A DNA stretch of 64,000 nt from Varroa destructor (taxonomy: Eukaryota; Arthropoda; Arachnida; Mesostigmata; Varroidae), in NCBI RefSeq assembly GCF_002443255.2, contig NW_019211455.1, positions 33,569,778 through 33,633,777 on the forward strand, read 5' to 3'. The translations under genes and the position numbers were made by a program. The notes beneath the pieces were generated by a model. It was not told the origin of the DNA. It did no database searches and was given only the letters and a program-made list of their open reading frames with translations. This document shows, in pieces, positions 36,897 to 49,560 of the stretch. Each line of letters starts with the position of its first letter. The stretch's first letter is position 1.

Positions 36897-37936
36897 TCAT
36901 GCTTTTGTTTTGAAATCTGGGTTCCTCTGTTGTGCCTTGAAGGCTAATTGTAACGCCTGCTGATGTTGCGCAGATAACTCGCTAAGAGGCAAATAACGAG
37001 CGAAGTCCAAAGAACGATTTGGCCTTTGCAGAATAGTTGCTTTATCTAAAAGGCCAAAGGGATATAATTGGAGCTCTGAATGCACCATTGTTAGTTTTTA
37101 CCTTCGCATCGACAAGGATTTACGGCAGAGCTTGTTTGTTTGTTTGCAGGTTGTCATTAATGGAGAAATATTCACTTCCAACGATGAGAACTGTTTAACT
37201 TTCTGCTCATTACTAAAGCCATTTGTTGGTAATTGGCCACTGGTTTTCGTCAACAAAGATAATAATGCATATCATTATGATGTCTCATGTATATTATTTA
37301 TCTTTGTTCAATAACGACGATTTGATGATGAGAGAGATGTTAGCTTGCTGAGCCAGAGTCTTTGCGCACCACTCTGGAAGTAATTATTAGGGAAACAAGG
37401 ACACTACTAGATAGTCGTGTCGCTTAAATAGTCATTATTTACTTACGCCTTTGACAAGTATTTTGTACATAAGAAATGTAAATAATTAAAGGTATTTCGA
37501 ATATCATCAAATGGGAATCGGAGTAAAGTAAAATCCACAGAGCGGAGCTCTCCAACTGTCTTTGTCTGCGCCACGCGTCCTTGGACATAACACTGTGTAA
37601 TGCCACTCACAGGCGCCTTAGCAGTGGATACAGGGGATCCCTTGTTTGGCTCGCGTATGATTTATTACCAGACACAACATCGTGTATGCTGTGCACTGCG
37701 CTGCGAACTCTTACGAATGAGTTCGTTCTGTGTGATTCCTTACATCTTTCGTCTACCATAAGGCCCGTGCTAAAAAGTGTTCGCTTATCCCCAAGTAGGT
37801 GCGTGTTTTCTGCAAGGCCAAATTGACCTAACTAATAACAACAACGTACCTTATCGGTCCAAATCTCACAGTGGGACGTATGTCCTTGCCGAGGTTCAAG
37901 ATCAAATAAATTAGCTGCTATCCACATATATTCCGA
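36897..37936 (-). CDS. Unidentified multi-exon gene (minus strand)
   Basis: A chain of exon-like segments on minus with good splice sites. 37936-37850, after TGTATTGCAG and before GTACG, reads SEYMWIAANLFDLEPRQG and then SHCEIWTDK. 37809-37757, after CCTTGCAG, reads KTRTYLGISEHFLARAL. 37239-37176, after AACCAG and before GTGAAT, reads GQLPTNGFSNEQKVKQ, then FSSLE. Phases 0, 2, 0 link these three. A last segment starts at 37075. In the linked frame it soon stops (36-bp scale tail); in another frame it is open to the TGA at 36897 and looks better coded (RSLDFARYLPLSELSAQHQQ). The joining is therefore uncertain. The 37810-37849 intron would be only 40 bases. No upstream exon or start codon was found. 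No family recognised. Confidence 0.4.
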
Positions 37937-37939
37937 CTG

Positions 37940-39862
37940 CAATACAACATCAAGAGGTAACATAGTATGCGTTACATTTATTCACCTTTGAAATATTGGT
38001 CTAGGTTTATAATCAGATTGGTAAACTACGTAACATTTTATTTACAATTAAAAATTTTAACAATATTACGCGTATCCACAACAGATGAGAATTGCCTAAT
38101 TGAAAGCTCAACACATCGCTCACATTAAATCTGTATTAGAAAAAGCCCAACTTGTGACTCGCAAGTACAAAACCGAGCGTAACACCCTTTTAAAGGTAAA
38201 CAAACTTTAATCCAGTGAAAATATTGAAGAGATAAAGGTTTTTCAAATTAAAACAAGTAAAGTTTTTTCTTTTTTGTTTTTTATCTGTTTATTTCTTTTT
38301 CAAAGTAAACTACGTTAACGGAATCAGAAACCCTCATATTTTTGCGATCAAGCATTCATTCAATATGTCATTATCATTTAGGTTAGGCTAGCTTAAACGG
38401 TCGGCGATTTTTCTGGTAATTGTTGTAACTGAAAGTTCAGCTCGCAAACCAGACGCAGACGTTTGCAATGAAAGTAAGTAAACGTGTGTGCAGTTTTAGA
38501 TGATGGCAATCCATCTAACTTTCTTTCTTTCTTCGTTTTGTCAAGAAAGATATTATATTGGCGTTCGCACTGTAGCCAAAGCTTGCTAAGGTTGAAAAGT
38601 GATTGAAATATTCAGAAATAGAATATTAGAAAATCTGGCTTACAAATATCAGGCAATAGCTGCTGATAAAAAAAGATCCGGCTGTGATGACCTTTTCAAT
38701 CGGATCGTTTTCCTGTCTCTGATTTCCGGTTCCTACTTTCCAAAAAACAAGTCCCTCTGTATATCACTTTACATATCAAGTGGCAACTTGCGGAATTGAT
38801 GGCTAGTGCTACCTGGTTTACGAGCAGTACCGGAATAGAATAGGTCAGAGTTCAATCACAGCCAATCAGCATAGCTACGACCTTACAGGGCCACAATCGG
38901 CACCGCGGGTTCGGCCAAGCCGATAAGCTTAATCCAGATAATCAGGTGGAAGAGGCAACGGCCGAAAGCTTTCTAACTGACAAACAGGCTGGCCGCTTGG
39001 TTCATACAGTGTACACGGAAGGCCAAATGCTTTTTGCTTTTGTTGTTCTTGATAACTAGCTATTTGGCCTTTTTAGAGTAATGCCGGCAGCTGTTGAACG
39101 TGTATCGCTAGCGACGGATGCGTGGCTGTAAGACAAAATGCACTTTGCCACGAGACTTCAGACTACAGAAATTAGTTACGGACAGTAGGAGTAAAGACGA
39201 CTAGTAAGACAAAAAAAAGAAGCGCTATTACCCTTTGTTCTGCTCTGAATTAATTCCGATAGCGAGCGATAACAACAATAATAGGTGAAACCACTAATTT
39301 TCATGTTTGCCCATAGCAACTTGACCATGGAACGCGCACACAGTCGAATTCTCTTAGAATTGAAAAAACGAGTTTTTTTTTTTGCAGTGACAATGGTAAA
39401 ATACAAAGCGTATAGCGTATATTTACATAAACGATGGTAGTGGTTGAAGCTTATTGAGCTATTGCTAACGGAATGAATAGCTTATCAACGTGGTCAAAGT
39501 TAAGTGCTCGGTTATATTCAAGACGATGACGTTTTTGGAAGAGAAATCTGCTGATGTGTTAGATGCTGAAATATGTGCCATATCAGAGAACTCCAACAAG
39601 ATTAAAATTGATATCATGGCCTAAAGAAGTCCTTCTGCGACGAGAAACAACATTACAGCCGTAAAACTCTTTCCGTAGGCTCATTGTGAACATTGAATGC
39701 TTCCGTATTGGTCATACGACAATGAATTATTAATTAAATTAAGCAATTAAATAAAATACAATTAGTATTCATTTGAAGGTTAACCAATGGATGGAAAGAG
39801 GCACGTGTTATGCGGATAAAAGCATAGTAGATCAATTGAGCCTCGAAGCCACGTATCGAGAT

Positions 39863-39953
<91 letters not shown>

Positions 39954-41410
39954 TAGGTAAATAGGTAGGTAGGTAGGCAGGCAGGCAGGCAGGCAAATGA
40001 GCCACTATACCTCTATGAACAAGGTAACGATAAACTAGCCATAACAAATAAGCTTTGGAAATGACAGGAGTGCGCAATGAAAATAACCAAATTACTTAAG
40101 CCTTTGAAAACATACGTTCCATAGAGGTTCAAGCTATGTATTCGAATAATGTATAGAACATGTAGCTGTTTTTATAGAGTACGTTTATATAATGCAGCGA
40201 CTATGACTTTCAGTATGATCGCTTCGATCGTGACGTAAAAATAAGCTTTCGTCAGAATTTTCAGTTGAATCAACTTGTAAGAGTTGATGCGATCTTCGTC
40301 GTCACGAGAATTTAACAGTAGTTAATGAACAATCACTTTAATACACAAGTTTAAAACACAGTTTGACAAGTGTTCGGATTAGACTGTTCGATAGAACATT
40401 AAGGGTTTGCTCCGTTATTAGGAAAACTAGCGATCGGGACGATTTTGACCGGGGTTTCTCCAGTAGGCCTATAGGACGTTGTGATAACGATTGTGTGCCA
40501 CGGTAACTATTTGTCAACGCTGAAACAGCGCCGATCGCATGCTCATGATTATTACAACAATGATTCAGAACAGATCTGCGTTAGCCAGGCCTTTAACATG
40601 CCGGCTCGATTGAATGTTCTATTGTTGAATTTTAACAAACAACCATTTTTCATTTCCGTTGCATCGTGCAGTGCCTTCGCTAGCCGGACCATATAAAGCT
40701 AAATAAATGAAAAAGTCACGAGAACGCTCTTAACAATGTATTACTTTATTAGAACCGTATACCGTTTGCTAAAATACGATCGGTGAGTAGAAACTAAGTC
40801 GCTAGTGTAAATTTTCCATTTGACACTAATATTAAAGAATTTTAATCGATCGATTCCCCGAAGATGCTTATTTAGAGAAGATATTGGTATAAACGCGACC
40901 GCCGAAGGAAAGCGCTTCAGTTTATTTCGGTCATTTGGTGATTAGTTAGCACCTCAAGTTCTTTACATACTTCAACTATGCATCAAATGGTGCAAATAAC
41001 CTTCATAAAAAAAAAAAAACGGCTAAGAACACTCGGCGGAAGAGAATGTGTCAGTAGATCCAAGATATCAGTAATGAACTTCACAAGGCACATTTCATGG
41101 GAATAAGGCTGGCAGAGAGCAACGCTGAAAGCGTACACACCGAGTAATTGGTGAACTACAAGTTACATCTCTCGCATTCGATTTTTCAGGTATCGACGTC
41201 CAGATTCCCATAAATACCGAAACCTGAAAAATATATAGTTAAATGGCCTAAATCTGGTAGGCCTCGTTCGAATAGTAAACTAATGTGAGTTACTCTTTTC
41301 TGAAAATTGTTTTTTATGGATTAATATTTTTCCTTTCGATCTCCTAGGCGGGTCTTTTTTAAGAAATCCTTAAACTAGCGTTAATTACGAAATACTTCTT
41401 TGATCTTATT
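37940..41410. other. Gene-poor interval with compound microsatellite
   Basis: No gene supported. An open frame at 38599-38799 (plus) and a GC-richer patch around 38830-39030 look mildly coding but have no relatives or splice context I can name. The main feature is the compound microsatellite at 39871-39994. Confidence 0.4.
39871..39994. repeat. Compound microsatellite (AT)n-(AG)n-(AGGT)n-(AGGC)n
   Basis: Four abutting tandem blocks: about 25 AT units (39871-39920), an AG run (39921-39949), AGGT units (about 39951-39976), then AGGC units to 39994. The stepwise change of unit by one base at each junction suggests that each block grew from a mutated unit of its neighbour. Confidence 0.95.
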
Positions 41411-41418
41411 GCTAATGT

Positions 41419-42180
41419 TTGATGTCTATTAAGGAGCTCGTTGCTGTTCCTTTGTTAACAGGAGGCGTTGCTCACATTGTTATTATTGACTATTCTATCA
41501 CGTTGTCGCTGCCGATATTGACGATGATGGTCATAATAATTTTCCTCTTTTTAATAGGTTGTTCGCTGAGTACCGCGGTTATTGTGCTCACTGTGACTGC
41601 TGCCGTGGGAATTGCACGAAGCACAGCAGCAGTTCTTCCATTAGGTGCCACGTCTGAAGCAGAGGACCAGTAATTGTACAATGGTAAATATCTTGGCCGC
41701 TGCTAACACCGATGCCGCCTGCTTCTCGACCTGCAGCTGTTGCTGATGGCAACCAGTTTGCTTGCGTATGTCTTAAAGCCAACGATAGAGTGTCGCTTCA
41801 CGATTCGAGAATACTGAAGTACTCCGGTGTGGAGGCGTGCAGGATACATTCAAATTTCCCGTCTTCGGCTCCGATGCCCTTTATCAACCTAGTTGCCTGC
41901 TACGATCGCTGCGACCAATATTGCGGCTGCTGATAGGCCTCTGTTCTTTGTCAATGGCCGTCTGCTTGTTAACAGCGATAGCGGCATCTTCGGCGGTAGC
42001 GTAGTGTTGTTGCAGTGCGACGTAGTGGATGGTGGTGATGATGTTTACCGATGCGAGCAATCCGTGAGAGCCCGTTTGCCCCTGTGACCCTACGGCGGTG
42101 AGCTTGTGGCCGTTTCCCTCACCCCGGTTCAGCAATCGCCTTCAGCAGCTCATCGCCGCCTGGCCCACTTGCGGGATTTA
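41419..42180. other. GC-richer patch with overlapping open frames, unidentified
   Basis: Clearly richer in GC than its surroundings, with frames open on both strands. The plus frame 41419-41673 would encode a hydrophobic, membrane-like peptide (FLFLIGCSLSTAVIVLTV). Minus frames 41588-41782 and 41884-42135 are hydrophilic. No recognisable family and no clean exon borders. It could be a decayed gene near the glycine-rich gene, or a regulatory or compositional island. Confidence 0.3.
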
Positions 42181-43163
42181 AAAAGGCTCGCGCACTGAAA
42201 CATGTCCAACGCCAAACGAATGAAGCGTTAAGAACACTTGATCATTTACTTGACTGAGTAAATAACAGCAAGCCTCTGAGACATGAGAGCCCTGGTGAGT
42301 GAAAGGAATTAGCATGAAGATTCTTACGGGGCAAAGCAGTAGCTTTCTACCAATAGTTATTTGCAATAGGGACGATCAGTAAAAATGTGCTCGACGTCTG
42401 TTCCGCGAAGGATACATACATACCTAAAACATACTGTGTGATTCAATTTAGGCGTCAATTAGATGTTCACTGAACATTAAAGCTTGTGATAGGTGGTTGC
42501 TACAAGTCCGTGTCACTTCGCGCAAGCTGATAAGTTGTCTGTCATTAATTGCTTCTTTTGTGATTTACGCAAATCTGGTAACTTATCTCCTCTCAGATGT
42601 GACGTTCCCTACTCGGATACATAAACGTGTACAAGTGGAGGAAAAGTGCAAGTGAAGCTCTATGTAAAGTTACCTCGGTACTAAAAAGATCTTCTACTGA
42701 GATCCCTACTGACTTCATTATTAGACACCTCGAACAGAGTTGAAAACCGCCTCGTCCTTGACCTCTTCCATTTTCCTTAAACGGACGCTGAATACTCTTA
42801 AATAAGTTGACTCGAAACAAATATTCTCACCTTAAACGTTGAACTATTTATTTTGTAGACAAAAAAGAAAAAAAAAGATTGACGTTTGAAATAACTGAGC
42901 TTATACAAAGACGATTTGTCTTTGTATACCGAAAACGTCGGCATGAAGCTGTCTATCATTAAAAATTGTGATGAATGATGGTCAGTTATTCTGAGTAATT
43001 CTGGTAGACTCTCGTATAGAACTTTTCTTTGTACATTCAGCTTAGATAATCATGCATTCTTTTAGTAGTAAAAGGCTCGACTATTGGGACCAAAAACAGG
43101 TTATTGATTTGCTGTTTGTAACGTAAAATTTACTGTTTATACGGTTTTTTTTACTGTGTTTAG

Positions 43164-45844
43164 GTGCTGGTTGTATCGCTGGCTGGACTCGCCTGCGGCG
43201 GTAACTTCGGAGGCGGCCATGGAGGTGGCGGCGGTAGTTGGAGTGCTGGAGGGGGAACTGGAGGCCTCGGGGGCGGTTGGGCCCCCAGCATGGCGGGAAG
43301 CCAAGGGGCCGGGGGGGGGGGATGGAAAGCCGCTAACGGCGGTGGAAATGGACACCACGCTGATGGCAGTAGTGGAGTCAAAAAAGTCTACATTATTAAG
43401 GCGGTAAGCACCGGGACTATCAGCAGTGCTGGCGGTGGCTACGGTGGAGGCCAGGGCGGCAGTTGGCCTCCTTCGGGAGGTGGAGGCAGCAGTAAGTTTT
43501 GTACTCAAAATTTAAATTTGCTTCAAACTAAAAACGTGACGTTTTAAGATTGGATGCATTAACGAGAAGGAAAGATTGCGTTATCTGTTGTGCCTGTTTG
43601 AGTATTGAATCGTTTTTGGAGTTTAACCTATTTCTGCGTTGTTGCAATTTTAGGTTGGAGCTCTGGTGGAGACGCCGCCGCTACCGGCGGAGGAGGGGGA
43701 TGGGCCCCAGCCCCGGCTCCAGCCCCGAGCCCAGCCCCGGTTCCAGCTGGCAACGCCGGATGGGCGAAAGGTAAAATGAATGACAGAAGCCAGTAGCATG
43801 AATAGAGTGTACAATAGCAACATGCGTAAGTAAGCACCATAATCAATAGATCTCCTTTTAGCAGTTCGGTGAATAGAATCCTTTCCCATCATCGAAACTA
43901 ATTAATTTATAATAAGTGAAGTCAATTAAGGGTCGTCATATACTATAGCATGAGTGACATGACGAATTTAAATAGACCCTGCGGTAGGCATACGAATAAG
44001 CACTTGATTATAATACAAATCAAGCATGCAAAATGTTTACTTTGTGTGTGCCCTGTCCTGACTGGGCATGCACATTTAGTAATACCATATATGACTAGTC
44101 TCTACCGCACCAACGGGATTTTCTGTAACCTCTAGCTCAAAGTGGTAACGTGACAATATACTGTGATTAAAAATTTCGAAATCAAGAACGAAACAAATGG
44201 GTTTAGTATCTCAAGTGTGGTAAATGCTCTCAAGTTAGAATTTCTGGACCATTGCATTGTCATGCTTGATAACTTCAGTACTGGATTAGCTATTACTGTT
44301 TTAAATTTCTAAAGCCTGATATATATTCCGTAAAATCCGTAGTGGAATCCGCTAGAGGGTGCATCTACACACAGATTAAAAGGTTTGGGTAAATAAGGAG
44401 ATTGAATTTTTCCCGTGGCACCATATGACTATATATGTGATGCACGGAGTATTCTCTGACCAGATACTTGAGTCGCGAGGAATTTTCCATTACATTACTG
44501 AAATCTAAGCTTTTATAATACCATTTACCTTAATTGCATATTTATGAATTTTTAATTACATTATCAAGGGAGATTCACCGATACGTCTGTTCTGCATTTA
44601 CGTACTAATTTATTTAGAAATTGTGTACCGAGCAGCACTAATATATAGTACCATAATAATAATGTCTACGCCATTAACCAACTACTATGCCGTTAAGGTA
44701 AAAATCTGACCTTACCCCTTTGTCAGGACCAAAAGCGACAAATGGTATTAAAGTAGTTCGCTCTACTTTATCGCTATAGCCGATCATGTAACGGAAGACA
44801 TAACCTTTGTAGATTCTACTAAGTAGCCACTTGAAAAATCTACATACATACAGGCATGATATTAATCCGCTTTTGTCATTTGTTTATGACTGTTTCATAA
44901 TGTCATGCGAATGTGGTATGTTCTGACTGGTGATTTCGTCTAACCAACAAAATAAACGAATACCCCAATTGACAAACAATCCAACCTTCATCGAACTACC
45001 ACTGCTCCGCTTACTAACCTGACCTAATCGTACGGCCTGAATGAATGGCTATTTGGCCGTGCATTTCGCATGACGACTGCACTCGACATCGGGCGGGACG
45101 GGATGGGTTTATGGGGGCGGGGCTGTTGCGGCGGTACCAACTCAATCAACCGACCGATTGGACAAAATCGCCGCCTGGCTCAAAATAGACGGCCATGTTG
45201 AAGGCGGAAAGGGTAGATCGCACATCTTCATCGTGAAGACTAAACAAATTACTACAGGCGACGACACTGGAAGCCACCACGGAGGAGGTTGGGCGCCAAG
45301 CGGTGGCGGAGACTGGAGTGCCGGAGGCGGCGGCACTAGCTGGGCGAAAGGAGGCGGCGGCGGCACTAGCTGGGCGAAAGGAGGCGGCGGCGGCACTAGC
45401 TGGGCGAAAGGAGGCGGTGGCACTAGCTGGGCGAAAGGAGGCGGTGGCACTAGCTGGGCGAAAGGAGGCGGCGCTACTGGAAGCTGGAGCACTGGAGGAA
45501 CGGCAAATGGTTTTAGTGGAGGAGGAAACGGCGCTAAAGGTAGTTGGAAGCAGGGAGGCGGAGGAGGATGGAAGCAAGGAGGAGGAGGAGGAGGAGGAGG
45601 AGGAGGTCTTGGACCCGGCACACCGGTTAAGGTGATCATCGTTAAAGCTCTTGAAGGGACCAACGGCAGCGGAAATTATCAGGGCGGAAACGACGGCGGC
45701 GGAGGTCATCATGGAAACGGGGGCGGAAGTAACGCTGGATGGCAACAACAGGGAGGAGGTGGCCACGGAAGCGGAGCTGGTGGCGACTGGGCCGCCGGCG
45801 GCGGAGGATGGCAGCAACAGGGGGTGGGAGGAGGAGGATGGTAA
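43164..45844 (+). CDS. Glycine-rich secreted structural (silk/cuticle/cement-like) protein
   Basis: Three exons in phase: 43164-43491, 43654-43770 and 45189-45844 (phases 1, 1). The first exon shown begins after TGTGTTTAG with VLVVSLAGLACGG, the hydrophobic core and cleavage region of a signal peptide; the initiator must lie in a short upstream exon. ATGATG followed by GTCAGT near 42977 is one option. Mature protein: Gly-rich with recurring W (GGWAP, GGSW, GWAKG), an Ala-Pro run in exon 2 (WAPAPAPAPSPAPVPAG), and tandem GGTSWAKGGG units in exon 3. Each long exon carries one hydrophobic motif: KKVYIIKAVSTG, HIFIVKTKQITTG, VKVIIVKALEGTNG. The protein ends GGGGWQQQGVGGGGW. Probably an extracellular fibre, cuticle or adhesive protein; no family can be named. 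High GC here reflects Gly codons. The 45188 acceptor is weak in pyrimidines. Confidence 0.72.
45324..45472 (+). repeat. Coding tandem repeat, GGTSWAKGGG unit, five copies
   Basis: Five near-identical 30-33 base units inside exon 3 of the glycine-rich gene, each reading GGTSWAKGG with one to three extra Gly. Units differ only by GGC/GGT and by one Gly codon, so duplication is recent or maintained by unequal exchange. Confidence 0.93.
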
Positions 45845-45847
45845 TTT

Positions 45848-45853
45848 AATAAA
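45848..45853 (+). promoter_or_regulatory. Candidate poly(A) signal for the glycine-rich gene
   Basis: AATAAA begins four bases after the stop codon, which would give an extremely short 3' UTR. Another AATAAA at 46448-46453 is an alternative. Confidence 0.4.
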
Positions 45854-46343
45854 TTAGCGAATCCATAACCAACCGTAATACTAACGCCATTCGTTAAATG
45901 TACAGAAACCAACGCCCAACCCGACCGATACTGCAAAGATGGTTACACAAACACGTACAGCCCCCGAATTTAATCAGCCCCACACAGACAAAACGCAAGT
46001 ACGATCAACCGTTATGCGGCCCGCGAACGACGGAGATAATGGTGATGATTATTGTGAGAATGCTATTAATAATATCATTTGCTATGTAGCTAGGACAAAA
46101 GAGAAAGTAGAAGTTGAGGTCAAAATTGCCTCCAAATTGCTAACCAATAGTGCGACTGGAAATAGATTTCGTGGCTAAGGCAGCTTGATTAAGTGGCAAT
46201 AAGGCACCGAAATAGCGCCACCAGTGGACACCGTTGGCCGCATAATGTGCATCTACTCATGCTATACGGCATAAAGAATGAAGGATGACCTGTAAATAAT
46301 TTATAAAAATGATAACTAATTATTATAATGATAATTCTATTGC

Positions 46344-46400
46344 TGTCCCTCTCTCTCTCCCCCTCTCTCTCTCCCTCCCTCTCTCGCTCTCGCGCTCTCT
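46344..46400. repeat. CT-rich low-complexity tract
   Basis: About 57 bases of CT and CCCT units with a few G. Seen directly; lies downstream of the glycine-rich gene. The remaining sequence to about 47.8 kb shows no supported gene. Confidence 0.85.
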
Positions 46401-47934
46401 CAATTAAAGTGGCCACGCTTAATTACAGTGCTATGTAATGAGATGACAATAAATACATATGTTGTAATTTAATTTGGAACCTCAGCTTTTTTTTATTCAG
46501 AGTCTTCGCCGATTCATTTAAACGGTACGAACTGCACCGGGAATTATACCTGATAAAAAATTACAGCATAAGTACATAGTTAGAAACAGTCACGCTAGTT
46601 CTAGTTTACGTGTGTGTCAGACTCGTCATAAACAATTGCTTGATTGAGCGTCGCATAGGAGACTGTCATGCGGCCATTCTAAGTAAATTGAAGGACACAT
46701 TTCAACTGGCTCCAGAATGCAAAGCTGCTAGAAGAACGACCTGCGTGCAATTTATTATAGAAAAGCGATTTTGAAAATAAACCGCAAAATCAGATAGACA
46801 TATTTCCTCATACAAGATTAGCTCAAAACTCTAGAAATTGAGAAATGAGAGGATTTTTACAATTATCATACATAAAAATTGATTACAAAGCATCTGGACA
46901 ACGGTAAGAAAGCATTTTTCATAGAATAAATCATCTATTACGTTTTGAAACGTTGAAACACGTAGAAATCCATGTAATACATTTCGACGGCCTATAGCCA
47001 CGAGCATTTCTGTGCGTGCCTATGGATAGGGACACCTGCGCGTACGGCGCCTAATTTTTTTAGAATGCCTCACCCAAGTTTAATAATTGCCAATGCCTTT
47101 AAATATAATGCAGCATTATATTTAGAAAGCGTTGATGTTCACAGTTTTCGATTGCTATTAAAGGCTTTGTCTCATCGAACTTAGACCAAGTAGTCATCAA
47201 TAAGTCTCATACAAGACACATGCAAAAAAAATTATGCAAAGCTTTATGTAAAAGTTTAAGTTCTACTCGCCTACCCATATACCGTTGCCGAGTGTAGCAG
47301 TCATTGATCAAAACGAAATTGGAGCCAAGCACGAACAACCGGATGCTTAGTAGGCTCATATCATAACGCACTACGATTGTGAAAGTGCCTCTATTGCTAC
47401 AACGTTTCTCACAAAAGCATTCCGAAATAGTTCTCACATAATCAGTGTGGATTAGTATGAGTTATAACAATGGCTGTAGCGTATACCTATGTGCATGCCT
47501 GCCGCATTATCAATCTTGGTCTAATAAAATCAGAATTAGACCAGTGAACGTCTCTGAATTGACAACATTTGTTTGAATAAGCTCGTATAGCTTCAAGGTA
47601 ATTGCAAGTTCGAAAAAATCCTCATCACCTCACCTAACCGCATTTAGAGCGCAAAAAGGACCTTCTACGAACGCTAGATCTGAGTACAGAGCCGTGTCTC
47701 AGTGTCACGTATGTCATTGGCCACACAATACGTAATTGGGCATCCGCCGCTGTTTCTCAAATCACCAGTAGTCGTCTCCTTCACTCATTGGAACATGTCT
47801 ATATATATATAATGATGTTTAGCCCAAACGGCATGAAAAAGGACACGGTGCATTTGATTTCTTGCATGCAAGAAGAACAAATCAACTACTCTACGTTTTC
47901 TACGAAGTTTGACTTCTTACTCTACAAGGGGGCA

Positions 47935-49560
47935 GATGGAAGTAAGCCGCGGGACGCATATAAATTAATATGCGATAGAAAAACATCAGGGCCAGATGGA
48001 GCCTCCGCTAATATTATTAATAAAAACACTAATGAGTAGTAGCTATGATAACGATGAAGGAGGCGTTCTCAGATTTTTAAAGGTAAAGTATTTGTACATG
48101 GGCAATGGTTTATATTGTTCCCTTTGTCCACTAAGGTGACAAGCGAGAGGCTTCGACGCTATTTTTGACACCAAGCTCCAGGACATTGCCGACGGGAATA
48201 GTCTGCTTTCAGATAGCCAACATGGCTTTGCGACACATCAGTCAATATAATCAGCGATAAAAGGAACTTCCAAACCTGCAATCAACAAACCTATCCGAGT
48301 TTTCCCGGCGGTTGTTTTTACTTTTAAAGACGCCTTCAGCGGTCTGATCTGAAAGACTGTTCTAGGTCGTCTGAGAAGACGTAATGTTTTCCAGTATATG
48401 GTTCCAAGCTAACTGAGCAGTTCGAAAATCACAAATTAAGGCACTCTGTTTGCCAGTACCGTTAGTGTCTTGGAGGGGTTCAACCTGGGACGCTTGCTTT
48501 AGAATCTAGCGTACCATGGAGTGCTGCAACTACCGGACTTTTTAACAGAAACGTACCTAATCGCGTACGCGGACAAGCTTGTGGTAAAAGTACAGACACA
48601 GAAGGCGAAGAAATTGACGAGTTGCAGAAACCAAATGCCGCTGTGATCATAGATTAGCGCCAAAATTAGAGGCAGTGTTTCTAATATGCAAGAAGCTACG
48701 TCCCGACGTAATCATCGATATCGAACGCGAAAGACCAAAGATTGGTCGCAGTGGCACGTACTCGAAGATCGCTAGCCCTGGTCATAGGGGACGCAAAGTA
48801 TATTAAGACTACGGTAGCTAAAGCTGTGAAAGTATTGGCTGACCTAGCGAAGATAATAGCAAAAGTCTCTTATTTCAGGTGAAAAAAGGAAAGGCTTTTG
48901 ATAGTAGTGGTGGAACCAGTTGTCCTGTTTGGAGCACCAAGGGGGGTGAAATCCGGACACGATCTAAAACCTCAACAGGAAGCGCCTTCAAAGTACCTGA
49001 CGCGTTCTAGCCCGAAGAGCGTCTTTGGTATGCCGAACTGTCAGCGCACAAGCAGCCGTCGTATTAGCAGAAGCCATCCCGTGGGATTTGAAAATTAAAA
49101 TCCTCTGAACTAGACGGACTCAGCGGACGCAAGGGAACATTTGCGGCACGAATGGCAAAAGAAATGGATTGCCATTTGCCTATACGCCCCCGGCACAGCT
49201 GTCAGGGGCATCACCCCCACCATTTAGGACCGGCTGGAGAAGCCGGTGGGCGGGCAATAACACTTCCTTACGTAAGTGCTCACAGGGCAAGAACAGTTTC
49301 AATATTACCTGCATCAAATAGGAATGGTACTCGCATAAAAAAGATAGTCGCATAAAAGACGATGCGTGTCATACCTTAAAGCAGTGCAAGGTGCTGGAAC
49401 ATACCGGAATGACCCTCTCTAATGTAGAAATAGAAATTACTATGACAAAAGGGCTGAGAACCTTTCTGGACTACGTATGCACATCTCGAGAGTGCTAATA
49501 TGGCGCAGACAAACTGGCCAGAATCTTCCTCAAACGCAAAAAAGCCGGCAATTGAAACAT
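47935..49560 (+). mobile_element. Decayed R1-like non-LTR retrotransposon (RT region)
   Basis: Blocks of a LINE reverse transcriptase appear in order but in shifting frames. RKTSGPDGASANII matches the GKAPGPDGIP entry. SLLSDSQHGFATHQS matches L-D-QHGFR-G-ST. Catalytic YADK at about 48566-48577 stands where families have ADD, so the second Asp is replaced. RLAPKLEAVFLICKK matches the L---KTE-V-IS--K thumb block. RLLIVVVEPVVLFGAPRGV matches the R1-type SV--S-LLYGAP-W block. YAELSAHKQPSY may be the CRAYRTVS block. Stops and frameshifts make it inactive. The endonuclease part and both ends were not found. Confidence 0.72.

Noticed and set aside
39832..40077. Minus-strand frame with SLSLSL and YIYIYI runs
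   Set aside because: Translation of the compound microsatellite, not a protein.
43137..43892. Long Pro/Ala/Ser-rich open frames on minus across the glycine-rich gene
   Set aside because: These are antisense shadows of Gly codons; signal peptide, splice sites and poly(A) signal all support the plus strand.
45142..45817. Minus-strand and alternate plus frames of 110-223 codons over the GGTSWAKGGG repeats
   Set aside because: Low-complexity shadows created by GC-rich tandem repeats.
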